From DAOUBA01 sp034432855 (GTDB taxonomy: Bacteria; Chloroflexota; Anaerolineae; B4-G1): a stretch of DNA of 31,387 nt. The position numbers were made by a program, and so were the translations under genes. Below, one piece after another: positions 15,374 to 22,159 of the stretch (its first letter is position 1; every line of letters begins with the position of its first letter). The notes beneath the pieces are model-generated. The model saw only the letters and a list, made by a program, of their open reading frames with translations. It was not told the DNA's origin and ran no database searches. The stretch lies in contig DAOUBA010000032.1 in NCBI GenBank assembly GCA_034432855.1, positions 1-31,387 of the forward strand. Direction: 5' to 3'.

Positions 15374-15402
15374 AGAATATCACGGGTAGGATAATTTGTC
15401 AA
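15374..15402 (-). promoter_or_regulatory. Sigma-70 promoter of the synthase leader
   Basis: On the minus strand, TTGACA (15402-15397), a 17-bp spacer and TATTCT (15379-15374) form a near-consensus promoter. The expected start site is near 15367, giving a leader transcript of about 190 bases before the synthase gene. Confidence 0.75.
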
Positions 15403-15466
15403 GCGGATGTTCGCATACGCCGACCTGATGTATAATATCTGGCGAGATCACGGTGGAGACGATCGG

Positions 15467-15847
15467 ATGGACGAGCGGATCGTGGCAATCGTCAACGAGC
15501 GGGCGAAGGAGGGCACATTGGGCTGTGCGGAGGCCTTTCGCATCGCCGAGGAATTGGGTGTGGCGCCGCTGGCAGTGGGCGAGGCCGCCGACGCGGCGGG
15601 CGTGCGCTTGGCGCGCTGCCAGTTGGGCCTCTTTGGCTACGGCGAGCAAAAGCGCACAGTCAGGCCGGCAGAGGACGTGCCGACGGAGTTGGAGCGGGTG
15701 ATCCGCGAGGGGCTGATCGAAGGGCGGCTGCCGTGCGCCACGGCCTGGGCCATTGCTGAGCGGCTGGGCCTGGCCAGGATGGACGTGTCGAATGCCGCCG
15801 AAAGGCTGGGCATCCGCATCAAACCATGCCAACTGGGCGCGTTCTGA
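15467..15847 (+). CDS. Protein with two CQLG(L/A)F repeats, unknown function
   Basis: The 126-residue protein is an internal duplication: residues 17-56 and 87-126 share the pattern 'G.L.CA.A..IAE.LG.A...V..AA...G(V/I)R...CQLG.F', spaced 70 residues apart. The helices in each unit resemble a helix-turn-helix, and each unit has one Cys near each end (C20/C51 and C90/C121), so four cysteines might bind a metal. The start is ATG 15467 with GGTGGAG upstream; an earlier ATG at 15407 reads through the probable promoter (TATAAT at 15431-15436). The gene is followed 19 bp later by mutY on the same strand. I cannot name a function. Confidence 0.7.
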   Translation: MDERIVAIVNERAKEGTLGCAEAFRIAEELGVAPLAVGEAADAAGVRLARCQLGLFGYGEQKRTVRPAEDVPTELERVIREGLIEGRLPCATAWAIAERLGLARMDVSNAAERLGIRIKPCQLGAF

Positions 15848-15866
15848 AGTGCCTGGGCGATCCGAC

Positions 15867-16952
15867 ATGGCGATTGAGACGCAGATCACGGCAACGATGA
15901 GCACCTTCTCCACTCGCCTCCTTGCCTGGTTCGCCGCGAACGCGCGCGACCTGCCCTGGCGGCGGGAGCGTACCCCCTACCGCGTCTGGGTGGCGGAAAT
16001 GATGCTCCAGCAAACTCAGGCGCATACTGTCGTGCCCTACTACGAGCGTTTTCTGGCACGTTTCCCCGACGTGCAGACGCTGGCGGAGGCGCCGTTGGAA
16101 GACGTGCTCAAGATGTGGGAAGGGCTGGGTTACTATGCACGCGCTCGCCACCTACACGCCGCTGCTCAAGAGATCGTGGCCGAGCACAACGGCCAACTGC
16201 CGGACACCTTCGAGGAACTGCTGGCGCTGCCGGGTATTGGGCGCTACACCGCCGGGGCGGTGGCCTCTATCGCCTTCGGACGCGACGTGACCGCCGTGGA
16301 CGGCAACGCGCGACGGGTGCTGGCGCGCATGCTGGCTATCCGTGAGCCGCTCAAGCCGCGGGAGTGGGAAACGCTGGCGGCAAGCCTGCTTCCTTCGGGG
16401 CAGGCTGGCGCGTTCAACGAGGCGCTGATGGAATTGGGCGCGACCGTTTGCACGCCGCGAGCACCCCACTGTGAGACCTGCCCGATATGCAACCTGTGCC
16501 AGGCATATACACTGGGAGAGCAGGAATCGCTACCCGTGCGCCGTCCACGCCGCGAAATACCCCATTACGACGTGACCGCCGCTGTGCTCGTCTGCGACGA
16601 CGGGCGTGTATTGGTCACGCAACGCAACGCCGACGATATGCTGGGGGGCTTGTGGGAGTTCCCCGGCGGCAAGCGCGAGGGGGACGAGACGCTCGCCGAA
16701 TGTCTGGCCCGCGAGATGCGCGAGGAGTTGGGGATCGAGATCGAAGTGGGCGAGCCGCTGACCCTGGTCGAGCACGCCTATACCCACTTTCTCATCACGC
16801 TGCACGCCTTCCACTGCTGGTTGATCGCCGGCGAACCGCGCTGTCTGGACTGCGCCGCCTTCCGCTGGGTGACGCTGGCCGAACTGGACGCGCTGCCGAT
16901 GTCAGTGGCCGACCGCAAGATCGCCCGGGTGCTTCAGGCTGGACAGCCGTGA
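15867..16952 (+). CDS. mutY: A/G-specific adenine DNA glycosylase MutY
   Basis: This 361-residue base-excision-repair enzyme removes adenine opposite 8-oxoguanine. The HhH-GPD domain holds catalytic E44 in WVAEMMLQQTQ, the hairpin LPGIGRYTAG (121-130) and catalytic D145 in VDGNARR. The [4Fe-4S] site is C195-x6-C202-x2-C205-x5-C211. A C-terminal NUDIX-like domain (about 225-350) still shows a near-complete Nudix box (GGKREGDETLAE...REMREELGI), which recognises 8-oxoG in this family. The length is normal. ATG 15867 is preferred; ATG 15897 is possible. Its 3' end overlaps the convergent phosphatase gene by 19 bp. Confidence 0.95.
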   Translation: MAIETQITATMSTFSTRLLAWFAANARDLPWRRERTPYRVWVAEMMLQQTQAHTVVPYYERFLARFPDVQTLAEAPLEDVLKMWEGLGYYARARHLHAAAQEIVAEHNGQLPDTFEELLALPGIGRYTAGAVASIAFGRDVTAVDGNARRVLARMLAIREPLKPREWETLAASLLPSGQAGAFNEALMELGATVCTPRAPHCETCPICNLCQAYTLGEQESLPVRRPRREIPHYDVTAAVLVCDDGRVLVTQRNADDMLGGLWEFPGGKREGDETLAECLAREMREELGIEIEVGEPLTLVEHAYTHFLITLHAFHCWLIAGEPRCLDCAAFRWVTLAELDALPMSVADRKIARVLQAGQP

Positions 16953-17515
16953 GCAACCCGTTCGACCTGTGCCACCTGCCCTGGTCTGGGGCGGATGAAG
17001 GGACGTACAGCGCGGATGCGCGCCCACGCTTCGTCTGGCGTCAGACCTGTGCTGACCAAGTATGCCGCAGCCATCGTTGCCGCCCGGCCCACCCCGGCCC
17101 CGCAGTGGACGTAGACGGCGCCGCCGCGAGTGATCTCCTCCGCGATGAAGGCGATGCCCTTAAGCAGTTGCTCCAGCGTTGGCGGCTCATCGTCCGTTGT
17201 CGGCAGGTGCAGGTAGCGCGGCGGCGCGATGCCGGCGCGCGCGTCGTCGAATTCGACGCGCATATTGACCACCGCCGTGATCCCACGCGCAGCGAGCCTG
17301 GGCCAGCCGCGCCGCCGGTATTGCCCGCCCACGTGCAACTGGGGCGTAATCTGGCTGACGCTGCGGATGGGCGCGCCGGTGACGATACGCACGGCATGGT
17401 CGGTGGCCCACAGCGCCGTCACCCGCAGCCCTTGCCGGGTGAAGCGATACCACAGGATGCCCAACCCTTTGTGGATTTTCTTCAGCAACTTCACGTTAGA
17501 GTTTCCATGTAACAC
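16934..17515 (-). CDS. Dual-specificity/tyrosine phosphatase-like protein
   Basis: The 193-residue protein carries the cysteine-phosphatase P-loop VHCGAGVGRAAT (C138, R144), a probable general acid in TTDDEPP (D108/D109), and the preceding strand AVVNMRVE. The fold is that of DSPc/PTP enzymes, usually cytosolic. The N-terminal ~45 residues are basic, with a short hydrophobic patch and no clear signal peptide. The start is either GTG 17515 or GTG 17494. It is convergent with mutY with a 19-bp overlap. The substrate is unknown; removing phosphate from Ser/Thr-kinase targets is one possibility. Confidence 0.82.
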   Translation of the reverse strand: MLHGNSNVKLLKKIHKGLGILWYRFTRQGLRVTALWATDHAVRIVTGAPIRSVSQITPQLHVGGQYRRRGWPRLAARGITAVVNMRVEFDDARAGIAPPRYLHLPTTDDEPPTLEQLLKGIAFIAEEITRGGAVYVHCGAGVGRAATMAAAYLVSTGLTPDEAWARIRAVRPFIRPRPGQVAQVERVAHGCPA

Positions 17516-17606
17516 TGGTGAATTGTCCGTGTTTCAGCATCGCGTAACTATTCCGGCCTTATGTGTTCTATCAACTGGGTGCGCCCGGCTTATTATACCG
17601 CATCCC

Positions 17607-17697
17607 AATCAACCAACAAACTAACAAACCAACCAACCAACCAACAAACCAACCAACCAACAAACCAACCAACCATCAAACCAACCAACCATCAAAC
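17607..17697. repeat. AACC/AAAC microsatellite
   Basis: About 90 bases consist of AACCAACC units with occasional AAAC, AACT and ATCA variants, ending just before the Shine-Dalgarno of the MaoC-like gene. It is complementary in sequence to the tract at 122-160. Several frames stay open through it, giving a false Thr/Asn/Gln/Pro-rich extension to the next gene. Confidence 0.9.
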
Positions 17698-17712
17698 CCC
17701 AGGAGACTCACT

Positions 17713-18174
17713 ATGAGCAGTTCATTCAACCCCCGCGGGCTCTACTTCGAGCAATTCGAAGTCGGCAGTATCGTCGAGACCCCTGCCCGCACCATTACCG
17801 AGGCTGACGTGGTGCTCTTTGCCGGCCTCTCTGGCGATTACAACCAACTGCACACCGACGCCGAGTTTGCCAGGGGGACGATGTTCGGTGAGCGCATCGC
17901 GCATGGCCTGCTGGGGCTTGCGGTCACCAGCGGGCTGGCCGCGCGGCTGGGCTTCATCGAAGGCACCGCCATGGCCTTCCGCGAACTGACGTGCAAGTTC
18001 ACCAGCGCGATCAAGTTCGGCGACACCATTCGTGCGCGCTTCACGGTCAAGGAGAAGAAGGCCATGCCGCGCCTGGGCGGGGGCCTCGTCACCTTCGACG
18101 TAACACTGCTCAACCAGCGTGGCGAGACGGTACAGAAGGGCGATTGGACGCTGCTCGTCAAGAGCGCACCGTGA
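17713..18174 (+). CDS. MaoC-like hot-dog dehydratase/(R)-enoyl-CoA hydratase
   Basis: This 153-residue single hot-dog-fold protein has the MaoC hydratase signature FAGLSGDYNQLHTD (D42 and H47 as the catalytic pair), followed by GERIAHGLLG. It would hydrate trans-2-enoyl-CoA, or act on a related acyl-CoA, in fatty-acid or mesaconyl/beta-oxidation-type metabolism. The start ATG 17713 has AGGAG at 17701-17705; the frame opens upstream only through the microsatellite. No pathway partners are adjacent. Confidence 0.88.
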   Translation: MSSSFNPRGLYFEQFEVGSIVETPARTITEADVVLFAGLSGDYNQLHTDAEFARGTMFGERIAHGLLGLAVTSGLAARLGFIEGTAMAFRELTCKFTSAIKFGDTIRARFTVKEKKAMPRLGGGLVTFDVTLLNQRGETVQKGDWTLLVKSAP

Positions 18175-18211
18175 ATTGACAGCCCTGGCATTTCCCGTTA
18201 TACTGAGCGGC

Positions 18212-18463
18212 ATGAGGCGGCCGGATGCAGCGCCTATCATCCAGGCGACGCTCTACCTGGTACGCTTCCCCAGCCGGCACTTTTGGGTGGATTACGATGT
18301 GGACGCCGACGTGCTATACATCAGCCTCAACCGCCCACAGGAAGCGACGGGCAGCGAGATGACGGAGGATGGCATTTTGCTGCGCTACCGGCAGGACAGG
18401 CTGGTAGGGGTGACGATCCTGGAGGCCGCGGCGCGGACGGCGGGCGCGGCTGCTGGGGAGTGA
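18212..18463 (+). CDS. DUF2283-family small protein
   Basis: The 83-residue protein has the DUF2283 pattern: WVDYDVDADVLYISL, then EMTEDGILLRYRQDRLVGVT and ILEAA. Such proteins are commonly encoded next to DUF4258 or RelE-like toxins and are suspected antitoxins, although this is not established. Here it stands about 120 bp upstream of a DUF4258 gene, just outside the left 31-bp repeat. The N-terminal ~25 residues are extra compared with the compact relative at 28549-28764, so a later start is possible. Confidence 0.7.
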   Translation: MRRPDAAPIIQATLYLVRFPSRHFWVDYDVDADVLYISLNRPQEATGSEMTEDGILLRYRQDRLVGVTILEAAARTAGAAAGE

Positions 18464-18503
18464 AAGGAGCGGAGCGGGTTTGTGCTCTCAGACCACCGTT
18501 TCA

Positions 18504-18534
18504 ACGGCGGGCGGGGCCGCACACGCTGCCCGGA
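18504..18534 (+). repeat. 31-bp direct repeat, left copy
   Basis: This GC-rich sequence begins ACGGCGGGCGGGGCCGC and ends CACGCTGCCCGGA. It recurs with one mismatch at 19165-19195, and the similarity continues weakly into GGAGAGCG. The two copies bracket the DUF4258/YgiT gene pair. Confidence 0.85.
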
Positions 18535-18582
18535 AGTGTGGAGGAGAGCGACTGACGACGTTGTCACTACGGGGAGGGTGTT

Positions 18583-18866
18583 GTGTTTAATCGCGTCTTG
18601 AAGCAGATGCGAGAGAAGGTGCGTACCCGTCAGTACGTAATGACCTTGCACGCCGAAGAGGAAATGGACGATGACGGGCTGACGATCTTCGACGTCGAGC
18701 GTGGCATACTCACCGGTGAAGTTGTGGAGCGGCAAAAAGACCACGCACAGGCGAATGGAAATATCTGGTCAGAGGTCAGACCCTCGCAGGTGGTAGCGTG
18801 ATCGTCGTGAGCAAGTTGGGTCCCCCCGGCAAGTTGGTCATCATTACCGTGTATCTTGAGGAATAA
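18583..18866 (+). pseudogene. DUF4258-type toxin gene with a single frameshift
   Basis: The first frame (GTG 18583, GGGGAGGG upstream) gives FNRVLKQMREKVRTRQYVMT and LHAEEEMDDDGLTIFDVE, up to VERQKDHA near 18744, typical of DUF4258. It then leaves the family pattern and stops at 18801. The next frame continues the family sequence: GEWKYLVRGQTLAGGSVIVV, then SKLGPPGKLVIITVYLEE, with TAA at 18864-18866. Restoring one base after GACCACGC (about 18740-18750) rejoins the two. DUF4258 proteins are RelE-like suspected toxins. The YgiT-type antitoxin gene follows 11 bp later. A sequencing error cannot be excluded. Confidence 0.8.
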
Positions 18867-18877
18867 GGGGAGTTACT

Positions 18878-19105
18878 ATGGTATGTGACATTTGCGGCAA
18901 AGAAGGGGCGCGTATCCGCCGTGTCACGCGGAGTTACGGCAAGCGCGAGAATCTGCTGATCATCGAGAATGTACCGGTGGTCAGTTGTCCCCATTGCGGC
19001 GAGAGTTATCTCACTGCAGAGACCCTGCACGAGATCGAGCGGGTCAAACTCCACCGCCAGAGTTTCGCGGTGCAACGTCCGGTGGCCGTCGCAAGTTTAG
19101 CGTAA
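18878..19105 (+). CDS. YgiT/MqsA-type zinc-finger antitoxin-like protein
   Basis: This 75-residue protein has two CxxC pairs, CDICG at residues 3-7 and CPHCGESYLTAETLHEIE, the zinc-finger hallmark of YgiT-type proteins. Strand-rich sequence between them (YGKRENLLIIENVPVVSC) also fits the family. It lies 11 bp downstream of the DUF4258 gene with GGGGAG upstream, the standard toxin-antitoxin order for this pair. The usual C-terminal HTH of full MqsA is absent, so DNA binding is not expected from this protein alone. Confidence 0.85.
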   Translation: MVCDICGKEGARIRRVTRSYGKRENLLIIENVPVVSCPHCGESYLTAETLHEIERVKLHRQSFAVQRPVAVASLA

Positions 19106-19164
19106 CGTCTTGGGCGGCAGACCTCCTCATGAGCCAGCCGAACGGCGCGAGAGCCTGTTCCACC

Positions 19165-19195
19165 ACGGCGGGCGGGGCCGCGCACGCTGCCCGGA
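19165..19195 (+). repeat. 31-bp direct repeat, right copy
   Basis: This copy matches 18504-18534 at 30 of 31 positions and lies 59 bp after the YgiT stop. Together the copies delimit a roughly 690-bp cassette. Confidence 0.85.
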
Positions 19196-19492
19196 GGCGC
19201 AGGAGAGCGGGAGGATGACAGATGAAGGTGGGTTTCCGTAAGAGGATGTTGCAAGAGTCGTTGAGTCTTCTCCCTCTGCCCGTGCAGGCAAGATGGGTTG
19301 CAGCAAAGCACTGTTGTGTGTTTTCCTGCCGCCGTTAGCAGTACTGGATAAGGGTTGTGGCCCAGTGCTGATCGTTTCCATCCTGACCCTGTCGGGATGG
19401 GTTCCGGGTGTAGCTGCTGCGTTTGTCTTTTGCAGAAGCAGACACATCGGTTGAGACCAACTGAATACCGACCTTAACGCAAGGAGACCAAT
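19196..19492 (+). other. Gene-free leader of the hydrogenase operon
   Basis: No credible gene is seen in about 300 bases. Two hairpins can form: CAGTACTGG with CCAGTGCTG (about 19339-19370, one wobble), and CCATCC with GGATGG (about 19378-19400). AAGGAG precedes the hydB start. No known riboswitch class is recognised. A regulated 5' leader is possible but not shown. Confidence 0.4.
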
Positions 19493-20539
19493 ATGACCTT
19501 ACAGATCATTCAGAAAGCGGCGCTTGAGCCGCTTATAAGCGGGCTGATGACGGAATATCACGTCGTCGGGCCGCAGGCGAAGGGGCCGCAGTTCGTCTTT
19601 GCACCACTTGTCGAACCGGCTGACCTGCGACTGGACTATACGACCACCATCTTGCCGCCCAAGGTGGCCCTGCAGCCGCCCCACGAGCGCATCGCCACTT
19701 TCCGCATGGACGGCGCGCCCGTCGTCGAGCCGGTCATCGAGGCCGTGCCCACCGTCCTCTTCGGCGTGCACACCTGCGACCTCAATGCCTTCCGGCTGTT
19801 GGACCGCGCCTTCAGTGCCGACTATCCAGACGCCCATTACCTGGATCGCCGCCGTCAGATGCTCACCGTCGGCCTGACCTGCCTGCAACCTTGCGACGAG
19901 CACTCGTTCTGCAAGGATATGGGCACGCTCATGGCGGACGACGGCTTCGACCTGCTCCTGACCGACCTGGGCGACGAGTACGCCGTCCACGCGGGCACGG
20001 AGGCCGGCGCGGCGCTGCTGAAGAAACACGGCGCGGCGCGCGCCGCCAGGAATGGCGACGTCAAACGACTTGACGAGGTGATAAGCGCCCGTTGGGGACG
20101 TTTCAAGAAGCGGCTCGAGTTCGACACAGCCGAATTGCCCACGCTCCTGGGCGCGGCCTACAATCATCCCCTGTGGGATGAGTTGGGCGAACGGTGTTTT
20201 GCCTGCGCGTCCTGCACCAATGTCTGTCCTACCTGCTATTGCTTCAACGTGACGGACTCGATGGCGCTCGATCAATCGGAAGCGACGCGCACGCGCTGCT
20301 GGGATTCCTGCCAGTTGGACGAGTTCGCCCGCGTCGCCGACGGCCACAACTTTCGCCAGGCGCGCGCCGCCCGCCAGCGCCATCGCTTCTTCCGCAAGGG
20401 CAAGTGGCTGTTCGAGAAATTCGGCGCGTTGGGCTGTGTGGGCTGTGGGCGCTGTATCCGCACCTGCGTGGTGCACATCAACATCGTGGATGGTTTGAAC
20501 GCCATCCATCGCTCGCGCCAGGAGGTCGCCCATGTCTGA
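19493..20539 (+). CDS. hydB: Sulfhydrogenase beta subunit (HydB/AsrA-like Fe-S protein)
   Basis: The 348-residue cytosolic electron-transfer subunit carries two [4Fe-4S] sites in its C-terminal half: CFACASCTNVCPTCYC (about 235-250) and CVGCGRCIRTC (about 314-325). The N-terminal two thirds match the HydB/anaerobic sulfite reductase A family (VLFGVHTCDLNAFRLLDRAF). It passes electrons between the flavin subunit and the hydrogenase small subunit. The start ATG 19493 has AAGGAG upstream. Its end overlaps hydG by eight bases. Gene order beta-gamma-delta-alpha is the classic one for group 3b sulfhydrogenases. In the second cluster the usual Pro after the last Cys is a Val. Confidence 0.9.
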   Translation: MTLQIIQKAALEPLISGLMTEYHVVGPQAKGPQFVFAPLVEPADLRLDYTTTILPPKVALQPPHERIATFRMDGAPVVEPVIEAVPTVLFGVHTCDLNAFRLLDRAFSADYPDAHYLDRRRQMLTVGLTCLQPCDEHSFCKDMGTLMADDGFDLLLTDLGDEYAVHAGTEAGAALLKKHGAARAARNGDVKRLDEVISARWGRFKKRLEFDTAELPTLLGAAYNHPLWDELGERCFACASCTNVCPTCYCFNVTDSMALDQSEATRTRCWDSCQLDEFARVADGHNFRQARAARQRHRFFRKGKWLFEKFGALGCVGCGRCIRTCVVHINIVDGLNAIHRSRQEVAHV

Positions 20540-21356
20540 ATCCATCTATGCTCCTGAGATGGCCCGCCTCACCGACGCGCAGCCGTTGACCGAACTGGAG
20601 AGGCTCTTCAAGATCGAACTCCCCGGCGGGCGCAGCTTGGGCCATGCGCCGGGCCAGTTCGTGATGCTCTCCATCCCCGGTGTAGGCGAGGCCCCAATCT
20701 CGATTACTTCTTCGCCCAGCCGCTCCAACGGCCACTTTGAGTTGTGTGTGCGCCGTATGGGCGACGTGACCACCGCGCTGCACCGGCTGGAGCCGGGAGC
20801 ATTCGTCGGCATCCGCGGGCCGTTTGGCCACGGCTTTCCGATAGACGAGATGCGCGGCAAGGACATCCTTTTCGCCCCCGGCGGGCTGGGGCTGGCCCCT
20901 TTGCGTTCGCTCATCAACCAGGTGCTCGACGAGCGCGACGACTTTGGCCGCGTCATCATCCTCTACGGCGCCAAACGCCCGGCGGAACTGCTCTTCCGCG
21001 AGGAACTGGACGAGTGGGCCAGGCGCGACGACGTCGAATTCCACGTTACCGTGGATCGCGGCGACGAGAGCTGGCAGGGCCACGTTGGCGTCATCACGAC
21101 GTTGTTCCCCGCGATTACGGTAGACCCGCTCAACACCATTGCGGTCACCTGCGGGCCGCCCGTCATGTACCGCTTTGTGCTGATCGAGATGCTGGGCAAG
21201 GGCATCCCGGAGCGGCAGATCTACCTCTCGCTGGAACGGCGGATGAAGTGCGGCGTGGGCAAGTGTGGACACTGCCAGATCAATAACCTTTACTGTTGTC
21301 AGCAAGGTCCGGTCTTTACCTACGACCAGATCAAGAATGTGCCGGAGGCGCTGTGA
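20532..21356 (+). CDS. hydG: Sulfhydrogenase gamma subunit (FAD/NAD(P)-binding)
   Basis: The 274-residue protein is a ferredoxin-NADP reductase-type subunit. It has the FAD-binding region APISITSSPS, the nucleotide-binding region ILFAPGGLGLAPLRSLI (about 112-128), CGPPVMY, and a C-terminal [2Fe-2S] site with CGVGKCGHC and a following CC pair. It connects NAD(P)H with the Fe-S chain of the hydrogenase. The start overlaps hydB, and the TGA overlaps the ATG of the small-subunit gene (TGATG), so translation is coupled throughout. The length is normal for the family. Confidence 0.92.
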   Translation: MSESIYAPEMARLTDAQPLTELERLFKIELPGGRSLGHAPGQFVMLSIPGVGEAPISITSSPSRSNGHFELCVRRMGDVTTALHRLEPGAFVGIRGPFGHGFPIDEMRGKDILFAPGGLGLAPLRSLINQVLDERDDFGRVIILYGAKRPAELLFREELDEWARRDDVEFHVTVDRGDESWQGHVGVITTLFPAITVDPLNTIAVTCGPPVMYRFVLIEMLGKGIPERQIYLSLERRMKCGVGKCGHCQINNLYCCQQGPVFTYDQIKNVPEAL

Positions 21357-22159
21357 TGAGAAAAGGAAGCAAGAAGCAGGAAGCAGGAAGCAGGAAGCAG
21401 GAAGCAAGAAGCAAGCCAAAGGTGGCTTTTTTCGATTTTGCCAGTTGCGAGGGGTGTCAACTGACGGTGGTGGATTCGCTGCAGACGCACGTGGATTTGC
21501 TGGACGCGGTCGAGATCGTCCAGTTCCGCGAGGCGATCTCGGACCGCGGCGAGGATTACGCCATCGCCTTCGTCGAGGGCTCGGTGAACCGCCCACAGGA
21601 CGAGGCGCGGCTCAAGCGCATCCGCGAGCAGGCGAGTGTTCTCGTGGCGCTGGGGGCCTGCGCGCACACCGGCTGCGTGAACGCGCTCAGGAATCTGCAG
21701 CCGCTCGACGAGGTACGCCGCTATGTGTACGGCGAGCACGCCGACTGGTACGACGCTTACGAGGCGCGTCCACTCAGCGCGGTGGTCAAGGTGGATGCCT
21801 TCATTCCCGGCTGTCCGATTGACCGCGAAGAGTTCATCGAGGTGGTCAAGGCGTTGCTGGTGGGCAAGAGGCCGCCCATCCCGGATTACCCGGTCTGCGT
21901 GGAGTGCAAACTCAAGGGGAACGTCTGCATGTACCACATCGGCAAGAACTGCCTCGGGCCGGTCACGCGGGCCGGGTGCGGGGCGATCTGCCCGACCTAC
22001 GGCGACGGCTGCGAGGGCTGTCGTGGCTGGATCCCCAACCCGAACGAGAATGCGATGAAGGACGTGCTGGCCGAGGCCGGGCTGACCGTCGAACAAATCA
22101 TGAGCCGGTTCACAATGTTCAATGCCTATGAGCCGGATAAGTTGGAGAAGAAAGCATGA
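21356..22159 (+). CDS. hydD: [NiFe] hydrogenase small subunit (sulfhydrogenase delta)
   Basis: The 267-residue protein ligates the Fe-S relay of the hydrogenase. Proximal-cluster cysteines: C31 and C34 in FASCEGCQLT, then GACAHTGC and IPGCPIDREEF. Further cysteines (CVECKLKGNVC, KNCLGP, GCGAICPTYGDGCEGC) bind the two distal clusters. No Tat signal is present, as expected for a cytosolic group 3 enzyme. Residues 4-20 are an unusual Lys/Gln/Glu/Arg stretch encoded by the GGAAGCA array at 21365-21413, absent from normal relatives. The start at ATG 21356 overlaps hydG's stop. Confidence 0.92.
   Translation: MRKGSKKQEAGSRKQEARSKPKVAFFDFASCEGCQLTVVDSLQTHVDLLDAVEIVQFREAISDRGEDYAIAFVEGSVNRPQDEARLKRIREQASVLVALGACAHTGCVNALRNLQPLDEVRRYVYGEHADWYDAYEARPLSAVVKVDAFIPGCPIDREEFIEVVKALLVGKRPPIPDYPVCVECKLKGNVCMYHIGKNCLGPVTRAGCGAICPTYGDGCEGCRGWIPNPNENAMKDVLAEAGLTVEQIMSRFTMFNAYEPDKLEKKA
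21365..21413 (+). repeat. GGAAGCA heptamer array inside hydD
   Basis: Seven tandem 7-bp units (GGAAGCA, AGAAGCA, four GGAAGCA, AGAAGCA) lie within the first codons of the small-subunit gene. They encode a charged stretch between the start and the first conserved strand (KVAFFDFASC). Related arrays occur at 25981-26015 and 26763-26783. Confidence 0.9.

Noticed and set aside
17607..17697. CRISPR array or telomere-like repeat
   Set aside because: Units are four bases with no spacers; it is a simple microsatellite, not a repeat-spacer array.
17563..17712. N-terminal extension of the MaoC-like protein
   Set aside because: The extra residues are encoded by the AACC microsatellite; AGGAG directly precedes ATG 17713, which starts a normal-length protein.
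18844..18866. Programmed frameshift in the DUF4258 gene
   Set aside because: No slippery heptamer or downstream pseudoknot is apparent at the shift site near 18745; a decayed gene or a sequence error is simpler.
19499..20545. 348-residue minus-strand open frame opposite hydB
   Set aside because: It mirrors hydB codon structure and has no recognisable domain, whereas the plus strand has two Fe-S motifs and operon context.
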